A stretch of 12,917 nucleotides of DNA from Pseudomonadota bacterium (lineage in GTDB: Bacteria; Pseudomonadota; Gammaproteobacteria; Xanthomonadales; Xanthomonadaceae): assembly GCA_019348095.1 (NCBI GenBank), contig JAHWKC010000036.1:1-12917 (forward strand), given 5' to 3'. The stretch's first letter is position 1, and the number at the start of each line of letters is the position of its first letter. The notes under the pieces were generated by a model that saw only the letters and a program-made list of their open reading frames with translations, had not been told where the DNA came from and made no database searches. Made by a program: the position numbers and the translations under genes. Positions 6,555 to 12,917 of the stretch are shown piece by piece.

Positions 6555-8828
6555 TCAGAACTCCCGCCACTCCTGCTCGCCGCCGGCGTGGGCCAGTGCC
6601 GGCTTGGCTGCGCGCTGCGGCGGCGTAGTTTTCGGGGCAGGACGCTGGGGTGGTTCGCGGCGGGGGCTGCTGGCACCGATTTCGCTGACCCTTGCGGTGA
6701 CCTGGGCCGCGACCGGCGAGGCGCGGCCGCTGTCGAGGCGGAACGCCGCCACGGCCTGGCTGAGTTCGTGGGCCTGCGACTCCAGGCTGCGGGCGGCGGC
6801 ATTGGCTTCCTCGACCAGGGCGGCGTTCTGCTGGGTGGTCTCGTCCATCTGCAGCACGGTCTGGTTGACCTGCTCGATGCCGGAGCTCTGTTCGGCCGAG
6901 GCGGCGCTGATATCGGCCATGATGTCGGTCACCCGCTTCACGCCGGTGACGATGTCCTGCATGGTCTTGCCGGCCCGGTCGACCAGCGCGGTGCCCTGTT
7001 CGACCTTTTCCACCGAGTTGCCGATCAGGGCCTTGATCTCCTTGGCCGCGGCGGCCGAGCGTTGCGCCAGGCTGCGCACCTCGGATGCGACCACCGCGAA
7101 ACCGCGGCCCTGTTCGCCGGCGCGCGCGGCCTCGACAGCGGCGTTGAGCGCGAGGATGTTGGTCTGGAACGCGATGCCATCGATGACGCTGATGATCTCG
7201 ACGATCTGCTTGGACGATGCGTCGATCTCGCCCATGGTCGTGACCACGTCGCCGACCACGCCGCCGCCGCTGGTGGCGACCTCCGATGCGCTGATCGCCA
7301 GCTGGTTGGCCTGGCGCGCGTTCTCGGCGTTCTGGCGCACGGTGCTGGTCAGCTCCTCCATCGAGGAGGCGGTTTCCTCCAGCGAGGCGGCCTGCTGCTC
7401 GGTGCGCGTGGACAGGTCGGTGTTGCCGGCGGAGATCTCGCGCGCGGCGGTGTTGATGGTCTCGGTGCCTTCGCGGATCTGGCGCACGATCTCGCTCAGC
7501 TTCTGCACGGTGCGGTTGGCATCGCCGGCGACTTCGCCGAACTTGCCGTTGAGCTGGGCGGTGATGCGACGGCTGAGGTCGCCCTCGGCCATTGCCGACA
7601 GCAGGGTACCGACCTCGTCTAGGCCGGAGTCGGCGGTCTGCATCAGCTGGTTGAGCGAGCCGATCATCTCGCGGTAGGCGAACTCGAAGCGGGCGGTGTC
7701 GCCGCGCTGGGCGAAGTCGCCGGCCACGGCGGCATCGACCAGGCGCTTGAGTTCTGCGTTGACCCCGAGCATGCCGTATTTGACCCCGTCGATGGCCTCG
7801 GTGATCTCGGCCTTCTTGCCGGGCATGCGGTCGATGTCGGCCGACAGGTCGCCCTTGGCGTAGCGCGAGACCACTTCGACCACGTGGCGGCTGACCGCGA
7901 TGTGCGAGTCGACCAGCTCGTTGATCGCCTGCGCCATCGCGCCGTAGGCGCCGGGGAAACTGGCGCTGTCGATGCGGTGGTCGGTATCGCCGGCTTCGTG
8001 GCGTTCGGCCATCTGCAACTGGGCGGTGTTGAAGCTGCGCAACTGCTGCTGCAGCTGGCGCATGTCGGCCAGCAGCGAAGGGCCGGAGGACTGCACCCGC
8101 ACTTCGCGGTCGAGCTCGCCGGCGCCGATGCGGCGCACGACTTCGGCGGCGTAGGCCGGCTCGCCACCGAGCTGGCGCATCAGGCTGCGGCGGATCAGCA
8201 GGCCCATCCAGACGGCTATGACCACGGCGAACAGATCGCCGAGCACACTGAGCAGGGTGCTGCGCGATTCAATCGCTTTCGCTTGTGCACCGCGTTCGGC
8301 GAGCAGGTCCCGTTCTGTCTTGTCGAATTCGGCGATCAGCGCCCGCGTGCGGTCGGAGATCTGTTTGCCCGGTCCATCGTCGAAGTTCACGAGCAGCGCC
8401 TCCATGGTCTGCTCGCCGCCGTCGACTGCACGGCGCTGGTCGATCAGGCCTTGTTCGTATGCCACGAACTGCTGCTGCAGCTCGCGCACCTGGGCAAGGC
8501 GGTCCTGCTGGACGGGGTTGTCGGAGGTCAGCCGTTTCGCCTCTGCCCAGGCGGCGTCGAAATCGCGCTGACCGTCGATGAAAGGCTCCAGATAGCTGTC
8601 CTTGCCGGTAAGCACGAAGCCGCGCGTGCTCGACGCCATGTGGACCATGTCCTGCAACAGCTGCTCGCCTTCCAGCAGTACCCGGAAGGTGTGCTCGTTG
8701 GCGTCGGACGCCACCGTGAGCTGCCTCTGCCCGGCCATGTTGATGCCGCTGATCAGCAGCATGAGCACGATGATTGCGGAAAAGCCGACTGCGAGGCGGC
8801 CTGTGACGCTGAGCTTGTCGAAAGACAT
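6555..8828 (-). CDS. Methyl-accepting chemotaxis protein (MCP2) with CHASE3 sensor, C-terminal EWREF
   Basis: 757-residue inner-membrane chemoreceptor, last gene of the STAS-cheY-cheA-cheW operon. TM1 is ~12-31. The periplasmic CHASE3-type helical domain is ~35-175 ([17 protein letters not shown] is its hallmark). TM2 is ~189-211 and the first HAMP ~212-265. More HAMP-like modules run to ~470 ([31 protein letters not shown]). The MCP signalling domain is ~480-700, with hairpin tip [20 protein letters not shown] near 555-575. A ~58-residue Pro/Ala-rich tail ends EWREF, a W-x-x-F pentapeptide of the CheR-docking type. Two in-frame ATGs are 6 bases apart. AGAGGA (8835-8840) directly abuts the first (8834) and is 6 bases from the second (8828), so 8828 is chosen. 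The start lies 59 bases after the CheW stop, suggesting co-transcription. The ligand is unknown. Confidence 0.95.
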   Translation of the reverse strand: MSFDKLSVTGRLAVGFSAIIVLMLLISGINMAGQRQLTVASDANEHTFRVLLEGEQLLQDMVHMASSTRGFVLTGKDSYLEPFIDGQRDFDAAWAEAKRLTSDNPVQQDRLAQVRELQQQFVAYEQGLIDQRRAVDGGEQTMEALLVNFDDGPGKQISDRTRALIAEFDKTERDLLAERGAQAKAIESRSTLLSVLGDLFAVVIAVWMGLLIRRSLMRQLGGEPAYAAEVVRRIGAGELDREVRVQSSGPSLLADMRQLQQQLRSFNTAQLQMAERHEAGDTDHRIDSASFPGAYGAMAQAINELVDSHIAVSRHVVEVVSRYAKGDLSADIDRMPGKKAEITEAIDGVKYGMLGVNAELKRLVDAAVAGDFAQRGDTARFEFAYREMIGSLNQLMQTADSGLDEVGTLLSAMAEGDLSRRITAQLNGKFGEVAGDANRTVQKLSEIVRQIREGTETINTAAREISAGNTDLSTRTEQQAASLEETASSMEELTSTVRQNAENARQANQLAISASEVATSGGGVVGDVVTTMGEIDASSKQIVEIISVIDGIAFQTNILALNAAVEAARAGEQGRGFAVVASEVRSLAQRSAAAAKEIKALIGNSVEKVEQGTALVDRAGKTMQDIVTGVKRVTDIMADISAASAEQSSGIEQVNQTVLQMDETTQQNAALVEEANAAARSLESQAHELSQAVAAFRLDSGRASPVAAQVTARVSEIGASSPRREPPQRPAPKTTPPQRAAKPALAHAGGEQEWREF

Positions 8829-8834
8829 GCGCAT

Positions 8835-8840
8835 TCCTCT
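8835..8840 (-). promoter_or_regulatory. Ribosome binding site choosing between two MCP2 ATGs
   Basis: AGAGGA touches ATG 8834 (no usable spacing) but sits 6 bases before ATG 8828. Confidence 0.65.
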
Positions 8841-8887
8841 GTTCGGATGGAGCAGATGGGCGACGGACGCTTGCCGCCATGGACACG

Positions 8888-9379
8888 CTAGGCGGCTTTT
8901 GCGACCAGCCCCATGTCGGCATCGGTCATGAGCTTCTCGATGTCGATCAGGATCAGCATGCGTTCGTCCAGCGTGCCGATGCCGGTCAGGAACTGTCGGT
9001 CGATGGTGGCGCCGAGTTCCGGCACGTCGCGGATCTGCTCGCGGCCCAGCTGCACCACGTCGGACACGCTGTCGACCACCATGCCGACCACGCGGTCGGC
9101 GACGTTGAGCACGATCATCACCGTCAGCGCGTTGTATTCGGCCCTGGCCAGGCGGAACTTCAGCCGCATGTCGATCACCGGCACGATGATGCCGCGCAGG
9201 TTGATCACGCCCTTGATGTAGTCCGGTGCGTCAGGCAGGCGGGTGACCGCGTCGTAGCCGCGGATCTCCTGCACCTTGAGGATCTCGACGCCGTACTCCT
9301 CCTCACCGAGCGCGAACGTGAGGAACTCGTGGGTCGCGAGGTCGGTGCGAGTGGCGGCGCTGGGGAGCGGATGGTTCAT
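8888..9379 (-). CDS. cheW: Chemotaxis adaptor protein CheW
   Basis: 163-residue cytoplasmic adaptor that couples receptors to the P5 domain of CheA. The single CheW domain spans ~18-155: [20 protein letters not shown], then [20 protein letters not shown], the hallmark [18 protein letters not shown], and the late [10 protein letters not shown] and [19 protein letters not shown] segments. Start ATG 9379 is chosen because AGGAA (9387-9391) is 7 bases upstream. The open frame continues to an ATG at 9571, but that extension reads through an inverted-repeat element and is not CheW-like. The gene lies 201 bases downstream of cheA, a gap filled mostly by that element, and 59 bases before MCP2. No promoter was found in the gap, so it probably depends on read-through from cheA. 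Confidence 0.95.
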   Translation of the reverse strand: MNHPLPSAATRTDLATHEFLTFALGEEEYGVEILKVQEIRGYDAVTRLPDAPDYIKGVINLRGIIVPVIDMRLKFRLARAEYNALTVMIVLNVADRVVGMVVDSVSDVVQLGREQIRDVPELGATIDRQFLTGIGTLDERMLILIDIEKLMTDADMGLVAKAA

Positions 9380-9434
9380 GGCATTGTTCCTGTGACGCGG
9401 ATGCGGTGTGTGGTGGGCAGCTGATATCTCAGCC

Positions 9435-9544
9435 CGTCGTTCCCGCGAAGGTGGGGATCCAGTGATTTGCGTGCGCAACAGCAACGTCGCTGGGTAGCCG
9501 CCTACGGCGGCACGATGAGGCAACCCGCGTTCGCGGGAATGACG
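9435..9544. repeat. 110-bp element with terminal inverted repeats between cheA and cheW
   Basis: Left end CGTCGTTCCCGCGAA and right end TTCGCGGGAATGACG are 14/15 inverted copies of each other. Inside are a GCCGCC-TAC-GGCGGC hairpin and GGGGATCCAGTG next to the left arm. This is the look of the small non-coding CGTCATTCCCGCGAA repeats scattered in many proteobacteria. It has no gene and is too small to encode a transposase. It would fold as a long hairpin in the operon mRNA. Confidence 0.7.
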
Positions 9545-9580
9545 AGCGAAGAAAAGCGGCAGTGTTTCCAAGAGCGTCCA

Positions 9581-11575
9581 TCACGCAGCCACCGGCAGGC
9601 GCTCGCTTGGCTGGCCGAGGCCGCCGGCGTCGACGATCAGTGCCACGCGGCCGTCGCCGAGGATGGTCGCGCCCGACACACCCGGGATGCGGCGGTAGTT
9701 GGTTTCCAGGTTCTTGACCACGACCTGCTGCTGCCCGAGCAGTTCGTCGACCTCCAGCGCCAGCTTGCGGCCGCTGCTTTCGACCACCACCGCGATCGGC
9801 ACCGCGCCGGACGCGACGCCTTCCGGCGCCGGCAGGCGGTACTGCTCGCGCAGGTTGACCAGCGGCAGGTAGTCGTCGCGCACGCGCAGCACGCGGGTGT
9901 CGCCGGCGATCGTGCGGACCTCGCCGGCGCCCAGCTGCAGCGATTCAAGAACCATGTTCAGCGGCAGGATGAAGACCTGGTCGCCGACCGCGACCGACAT
10001 TCCATCCAGGATCGCCAGGGTCAGCGGCAGTCGGATCGATATGGTGGTGCCGACGCCCTTGGTGCTGCGGATCTCGACCTGGCCACCGAGCGCGACGATG
10101 TTGCTCTTGACCACGTCCATGCCGACGCCGCGGCCTGAGAGGTCGGTCAGCGCCTCGGCGGTGGAGAAGCCGGGGTGGAACACCAGGTCCCAGACCTGCG
10201 CGTCCGTCGGGTTTTCCGGCACCGGCAGGTCGCGCTCGGCGGCCTTGCGCAGGATGCGTTCGCGGTCAAGGCCTTTGCCGTCGTCGCCGACCTCGATGAT
10301 GATATGGCCGCCCTGGTGCGCGGCGGTCATGGTGATGGTGCCGGTCTCGTCCTTGCCCGCGGCACGGCGCTCGGCCGGCATCTCCAGACCGTGGTCGATC
10401 GCATTGCGCATCAGGTGCACCAGCGGGTCGACGATCTTCTCGATCACACCCTTGTCGAGCTCGGTCGCCTCGCCCTGGGTCTTCAGCCGCACCTTCTTCT
10501 CCAGGCGGGTGGCCAGGTCGCGGACCATGCGCGGGAAGCGGCTGAAGGCGAACTCCACCGGCAGCATGCGCACGCTCATCACCGCTTCCTGCAGGTCGCG
10601 GGTGTTGCGGTCGAGCTGGCCCAGTCCGGTCAGCAAGGCCTCGTTGGCGACCGGGTCGAGCGACTCGGAGCGCTGGCGCAGCATCGCCTGGGTGATGACC
10701 AGCTCGCCGACCAGGTTGATCAGCGCGTCAACCTTGGCCACGGCGACGCGGATCGAGTTGTCGCCATCGCTGGCGCGGCGAGCCGGCGGTGCGGCCGGAT
10801 CGGCTGGATTGCCGACAGGTGCGCCGTCGCTGCGTGCCAGCTCGGTCCTGGCCTGGCGCAGTTCCTCGATCGACAGCTCACACTGGTCCTCGACCCAGGC
10901 GAAGGCCTCGTCGATCGCGGCGCGCGGCACGCTGCCGGGCAGCATCAGGTCCCAGGCCAGGTGTGCCTCGAACGGATCGAGTTCGGTGAACGGCGGCAGC
11001 CGGTCGTCCAGGCAGGTGGTGCTGAGCTCGCCATGGCTGCCGAGCTCGCGCAGGATCCGCAGCGGGTCGTTGCCGCTCATGAACAGCGACGGCTCCGGGC
11101 GGAAGGCGATGCGCCAGTTGTCCGGCGCGGTGGGGGCGGACGGGTCGGACGCAGCCGCAGCCGGCGCCGCCGCGTCGGCGGCGAGCAGGCGGTCGAGCGC
11201 GGCGCGCGCCTGCGCGAGCGCCTCGCGGTCGGCGGCCTCGTCGCGCCCGGCGCTGCCGTACTCGGCCACCGACAACAGGCCGCGCAGCACGTCGACCGAG
11301 GCCAGCAACGCGCCGGTCGCGCCGGCGTCGAGCACGCGTCGGCCGCTGCGGGCTTCGTCGAGCAGGGTCTCCAGCAGGTGGGTCAGGTCGGTGACCGCGC
11401 CGAAGCCGAAGGTTGCCGCGCCGCCCTTGATCGAATGCGCCGCACGGAAGATCACGTTGACCGTGTCCGGGTCGGCGCTGCCGGAGGCTTCCAGCCCGAG
11501 CAGGCTGGCTTCCATCGCATCCAGACCCTCACGGCTTTCCTCGAAGAACGCGGCGTGGAACTGGGTGATGTCCAT
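9581..11575 (-). CDS. cheA: Chemotaxis histidine kinase CheA
   Basis: 664-residue cytoplasmic kinase that phosphorylates CheY under receptor/CheW control. The P1 Hpt domain (1-~105) has the phospho-acceptor His47 in AAHSIKGGAATFGF. A conserved middle region at ~150-240 (WRIAFRPEPSLFMSGNDPLR ... FAWVEDQCELSI) takes the place of a classical P2. P3 dimerisation is ~270-345 (VDALINLVGELVITQAML). The P4 ATPase is ~346-525: N box LVHLMRNAIDHGLE, G1 VGDDGKGLD near 430, G2 GRGVGMDVV near 478, and TTISIRLPLTLAILDG. The CheW-like P5 runs ~530-655 (QVFILPLNMVLESL ... VVVKNLETNYRRIPGVSGAT). All catalytic motifs are present, so an active kinase is expected. The ATG at 11575 follows the CheY stop codon after only 3 bases, indicating tight translational coupling. 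No in-frame damage was seen. Confidence 0.97.
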   Translation of the reverse strand: MDITQFHAAFFEESREGLDAMEASLLGLEASGSADPDTVNVIFRAAHSIKGGAATFGFGAVTDLTHLLETLLDEARSGRRVLDAGATGALLASVDVLRGLLSVAEYGSAGRDEAADREALAQARAALDRLLAADAAAPAAAASDPSAPTAPDNWRIAFRPEPSLFMSGNDPLRILRELGSHGELSTTCLDDRLPPFTELDPFEAHLAWDLMLPGSVPRAAIDEAFAWVEDQCELSIEELRQARTELARSDGAPVGNPADPAAPPARRASDGDNSIRVAVAKVDALINLVGELVITQAMLRQRSESLDPVANEALLTGLGQLDRNTRDLQEAVMSVRMLPVEFAFSRFPRMVRDLATRLEKKVRLKTQGEATELDKGVIEKIVDPLVHLMRNAIDHGLEMPAERRAAGKDETGTITMTAAHQGGHIIIEVGDDGKGLDRERILRKAAERDLPVPENPTDAQVWDLVFHPGFSTAEALTDLSGRGVGMDVVKSNIVALGGQVEIRSTKGVGTTISIRLPLTLAILDGMSVAVGDQVFILPLNMVLESLQLGAGEVRTIAGDTRVLRVRDDYLPLVNLREQYRLPAPEGVASGAVPIAVVVESSGRKLALEVDELLGQQQVVVKNLETNYRRIPGVSGATILGDGRVALIVDAGGLGQPSERLPVAA

Positions 11576-11578
11576 GGC

Positions 11579-11944
11579 TCAGCCGAGCACCTTGCGAACC
11601 GTCGAGAGCAGTTGCTCCGGGTCGAACGGCTTGACCAGCCAGCCGGTGGCGCCGGCGGCCTTGCCCTCGGATTTCTTGTCGCCGCCCGATTCGGTGGTCA
11701 GCATCAGCAGCGGGGTGAATTTGTAGTCCGGCAGCTGGCGCAGCTGTCGGATCAGCTCGATGCCGTCCATGCGCGGCATGTTGACGTCGGTGACCACCGC
11801 ATCGAACCGCGCGGTCCTGGCGATCTCGAGCGCCGCCTGGCCGTCCTCGGCTTCGCGCACCTCGTAGCCGCCCGAGGACAATGCGAAGGCGACCATCTGT
11901 CGCATGGAAGTCGAGTCGTCGACGATCAGTAGCTGTGCGCTCAC
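11579..11944 (-). CDS. cheY: Single-domain response regulator CheY
   Basis: 121-residue receiver-only protein; when phosphorylated by CheA it should act on the flagellar motor switch or another output. Key residues are present: acidic pair D9/D10 (LLIVDDSTSMRQ), phospho-acceptor D53 (VVTDVNMPRMDG), T83 (MLTTES) and K105 (LVKPFD). A GTG start at 11944 is chosen because GGAGA (11951-11955) lies 6 bases upstream and the receiver fold begins directly after it. The upstream in-frame ATG at 12091 would force translation through two copies of a tandem repeat with Cys-rich, non-receiver sequence. GTG plus the preceding repeats may keep expression modest. The gene is the second in the operon, 3 bases before cheA and 189 bases after the STAS gene. 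Which effector it controls cannot be told from sequence alone. Confidence 0.95.
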   Translation of the reverse strand: MSAQLLIVDDSTSMRQMVAFALSSGGYEVREAEDGQAALEIARTARFDAVVTDVNMPRMDGIELIRQLRQLPDYKFTPLLMLTTESGGDKKSEGKAAGATGWLVKPFDPEQLLSTVRKVLG

Positions 11945-11950
11945 GCAGAA

Positions 11951-11955
11951 TCTCC
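11951..11955 (-). promoter_or_regulatory. Ribosome binding site for the cheY GTG start
   Basis: GGAGA, 6 bases before GTG 11944, lying just beyond the end of the tandem repeat. Confidence 0.7.
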
Positions 11956-11957
11956 AT

Positions 11958-12108
11958 GAGATTGCGCACTCGACGCAGTCGAGTGCCACGAGTTTCCTTC
12001 CTCCGCAGCGCGGGGGAAGGCAAGGATGGGGGCACGAGATTGCGCACTCGACGCAGTCGAGTGCCACGGGTTTCCTTCCCCTGCAGCGCAAAGGAAGGCG
12101 GGGATGGG
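11958..12108. repeat. Two tandem copies of a ~73-bp double-hairpin repeat upstream of cheY
   Basis: Copies begin at 11958 and 12036 (period 78). Each holds a perfect 9-bp palindrome GCACTCGAC-GCA-GTCGAGTGC (11966-11986 and 12044-12064) and a second imperfect hairpin built on CTTCC(N)5-AGC-(N)5GGAAG. The first palindrome is identical in both copies, while the second varies with a partly kept stem. It lies in the STAS-cheY gap, so it would be transcribed in the operon mRNA. Confidence 0.85.
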
Positions 12109-12133
12109 GATGAAGGGGAGCGGGCCAGTCATG

Positions 12134-12427
12134 TCAGGCCTGGCCCGGTTCGGCTGGCGCGTCCAGGCCCAGGCTTGCGGCCAGCGCAAGATGTCGCGCG
12201 GCATCGGCCAGGATCGGGGAGGCGAGGGTGACGAGGGTGCTGCGCCCGGCGCTGGCGCGGTCGCGCACGAATGCATGCAGCAACTGCAAGCCGGCGGCGT
12301 GGACCCGTTCGACCCGGTCGGCGGTCAGGGTCAGCGGTTCCTCATCGTCCAGGTGCGGCAACAGCGCCGCCTGCAGTGCGGCGACATGCTCGATGCCAAG
12401 GTCGGATTGCAGGGACAGCTGGGTCAT
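12134..12427 (-). CDS. STAS-domain protein (anti-sigma-factor-antagonist-like), first gene of the chemotaxis operon
   Basis: 97-residue cytoplasmic protein with a STAS-type fold: LGIEHVAALQAALLPHL (helix 1), LTLTADRVERVHAAGLQLLH (core strand and helix) and STLVTLASPILADAARHLAL. In SpoIIAA-like members the DSxG motif carries the phosphorylated Ser; here the corresponding positions are H43-A44-A45-G46, so it cannot be switched by phosphorylation there. It is therefore probably a constitutive binding or scaffold partner (inference). Start ATG 12427 is chosen over the in-frame TTG at 12460, because the sigma-28-type promoter at 12461-12487 predicts transcription beginning near 12454, downstream of that TTG. 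No clear Shine-Dalgarno precedes either start. It is followed by the tandem repeat and cheY. STAS genes occur beside cheY/cheA in several gammaproteobacterial clusters, but the partner is not evident here. Confidence 0.83.
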   Translation of the reverse strand: MTQLSLQSDLGIEHVAALQAALLPHLDDEEPLTLTADRVERVHAAGLQLLHAFVRDRASAGRSTLVTLASPILADAARHLALAASLGLDAPAEPGQA

Positions 12428-12917
12428 GGCGGATGGGGCGGCCGTTGAGGTTCGTGTCAATTAACGGCGGCGGCGGCGGCGACTTGAGCGGGCGGCACTG
12501 CACCGGGCTCTGGCGGAGCGGCCATGGCCCGACCGCGCATGCGCAGCAGACCATCGCGCCCATCGGCGCCGTTGTAGGAGCGGGCCATGCCCGCGACTGG
12601 AATGACGCGGCCGCGCCGGTCGCGCCGCCGAGCGACAGCAGGGCGCGCATGCGCTCGATCACGTGCTCGGGGTACCGGCCCCGGTCGTAGAAGCACAGCG
12701 CGCGCGCCCGCGGCCTGCTTTGCAGGACGCGGTCGAGCCCGGCGTCGTACTCGGTCAGGCTCACCCCGCCGGCCTCGCGGAGCGCGGAGCTGGCCTGGTG
12801 GGTCATCCGGAAGCCGGGGTAGCCCGCGCTGAACGTCGCGTCGATCTGCTGGAGGATCATCTGCTCGACCTGCTCGACGGGGCTGCGCAGGGCCTCCTGC
12901 GTGACGTCGGCGGGCAC
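12342..12917 (-). CDS. MEDS-like sensory protein, 3' part, C-terminus probably altered
   Basis: The gene enters from the right edge; the GTG at 12917 is probably internal, so the N-terminus is outside. Residues ~12-103 of the visible part resemble the MEDS/DcmR-type sensory domain, including FSAGYPGFRMTHQASSALRE, LTEYDAGLDRVL and the near-diagnostic ALCFYDRGRYPEHVIERM. This assignment rests on motif recognition alone. After LLSLGG (~12635) the frame runs through a palindromic repeat (12574-12606) and low-complexity sequence, through the operon promoter, and 86 bases into the STAS gene before stopping at 12342. That tail is not a credible domain. In the next frame the same region ends at a TGA at 12457-12459, so a frameshift linked to the repeat may have changed the C-terminus. 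It is likely a separate unit from the sigma-28 operon, with a possible role as a small sensor linked to signalling. Confidence 0.55.
   Translation of the reverse strand: MPADVTQEALRSPVEQVEQMILQQIDATFSAGYPGFRMTHQASSALREAGGVSLTEYDAGLDRVLQSRPRARALCFYDRGRYPEHVIERMRALLSLGGATGAAASFQSRAWPAPTTAPMGAMVCCACAVGPWPLRQSPVQCRPLKSPPPPPLIDTNLNGRPIRHDPAVPAIRPWHRACRRTAGGAVAAPGR
12461..12487 (-). promoter_or_regulatory. Sigma-28 (FliA)-type promoter for the STAS-cheY-cheA-cheW-mcp2 operon
   Basis: Minus strand TCAAGTCG (12487-12480), 11 bases, GCCGTTAA (12468-12461). Both boxes nearly match those before the GGDEF/EAL gene (7/8 and 8/8), while the spacer is a different GCC repeat. The predicted start is near 12454, ~27 bases before ATG 12427. 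Confidence 0.72.
12574..12606 (+). repeat. GTAGGAGCGGGC-type palindromic repeat inside the MEDS-like reading frame
   Basis: GTAGGAGCGGGCCATGCCCG followed by CGACTGGAATGAC, with a perfect GCGGGC-CAT-GCCCGC stem. It resembles common extragenic repeats in Pseudomonas/Xanthomonas relatives, and such repeats rarely sit inside genes. Here it coincides with the loss of recognisable MEDS sequence. Confidence 0.65.

Noticed and set aside
9380..9571. N-terminal extension of CheW to ATG 9571
   Set aside because: It translates the inverted-repeat element and has no CheW similarity. ATG 9379 has AGGAA at 7 bases.
9897..11932. Two plus-strand open frames of about 600 codons opposite cheA and cheY
   Set aside because: Both are antisense to clear CheA/CheY coding sequence, with low-complexity Ser/Arg or Leu/Val/Asp/Gly composition.
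11945..12091. N-terminal extension of CheY to ATG 12091
   Set aside because: It is a Cys-rich translation of the tandem repeats. The receiver begins right after GTG 11944 with its own ribosome site.
11958..12108. Possible CRISPR array
   Set aside because: There are only two units, no distinct spacers of regular length, strong palindromes inside each unit and no cas genes.

Overview
The window is about two-thirds G+C, with strongly G/C-biased third codon positions. Its gene content (a chemotaxis cluster, a cbb3 oxidase fragment, a GGDEF/EAL protein) and its GTAG-headed palindromic repeats suggest a motile gammaproteobacterium of the Xanthomonadaceae/Lysobacteraceae group (Lysobacter, Luteimonas, Stenotrophomonas or Xanthomonas relatives). 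This placement is inference; there is no rRNA or other marker gene here.

Layout. (1) 1-~640: the 3' third of a cbb3 oxidase catalytic subunit (ccoN, + strand). It runs with no stop codon into the 3' end of a convergent GAF-PAS-GGDEF-EAL gene (- strand, start 2371), which is cut off inside its EAL domain. (2) 2372-2760: an intergenic stretch with a promoter, palindromic repeats and a terminator-like hairpin. (3) 2761-5490 (-): a 909-residue chemoreceptor, MCP1. (4) 5491-5759: a divergent promoter region. (5) 5760-6065 (+): a 101-residue exported protein made of one TonB C-terminal domain. (6) 6066-6554: two terminators facing each other with a cluster of palindromic repeats between them. (7) 6555-12427 (-): a chemotaxis operon in transcription order STAS protein, cheY, cheA, cheW, MCP2 (CHASE3 receptor). 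(8) 12428-12917 (-): the 3' part of a MEDS-like sensory gene with a damaged or extended C-terminus.

The main result is a shared promoter code. Four sites match the flagellar sigma-28 (FliA) pattern T(A/C)AAG, then 14 bp to GCCGTT (11 bp between the two 8-base boxes). They lie before the GGDEF/EAL gene, before MCP1, before the TonB-domain gene, and before the STAS-cheY-cheA-cheW-mcp2 operon. The window therefore reads as four sigma-28-driven transcription units. Two end at good intrinsic terminators and MCP1 ends at a weaker hairpin; the end of the fourth unit is not seen.

How the genes fit together: the two receptors sense periplasmic signals and control CheA through CheW. CheA phosphorylates CheY. 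Both receptors carry flexible tails ending in a W-x-x-F pentapeptide of the CheR-docking type, although cheR, cheB and cheD are not in the window. The GGDEF/EAL gene would link the motility regulon to cyclic-di-GMP, but its diguanylate cyclase motif is GGNEF and its EAL domain is truncated. The small exported TonB-domain protein is the least explained member of the regulon and the best candidate for something undescribed.
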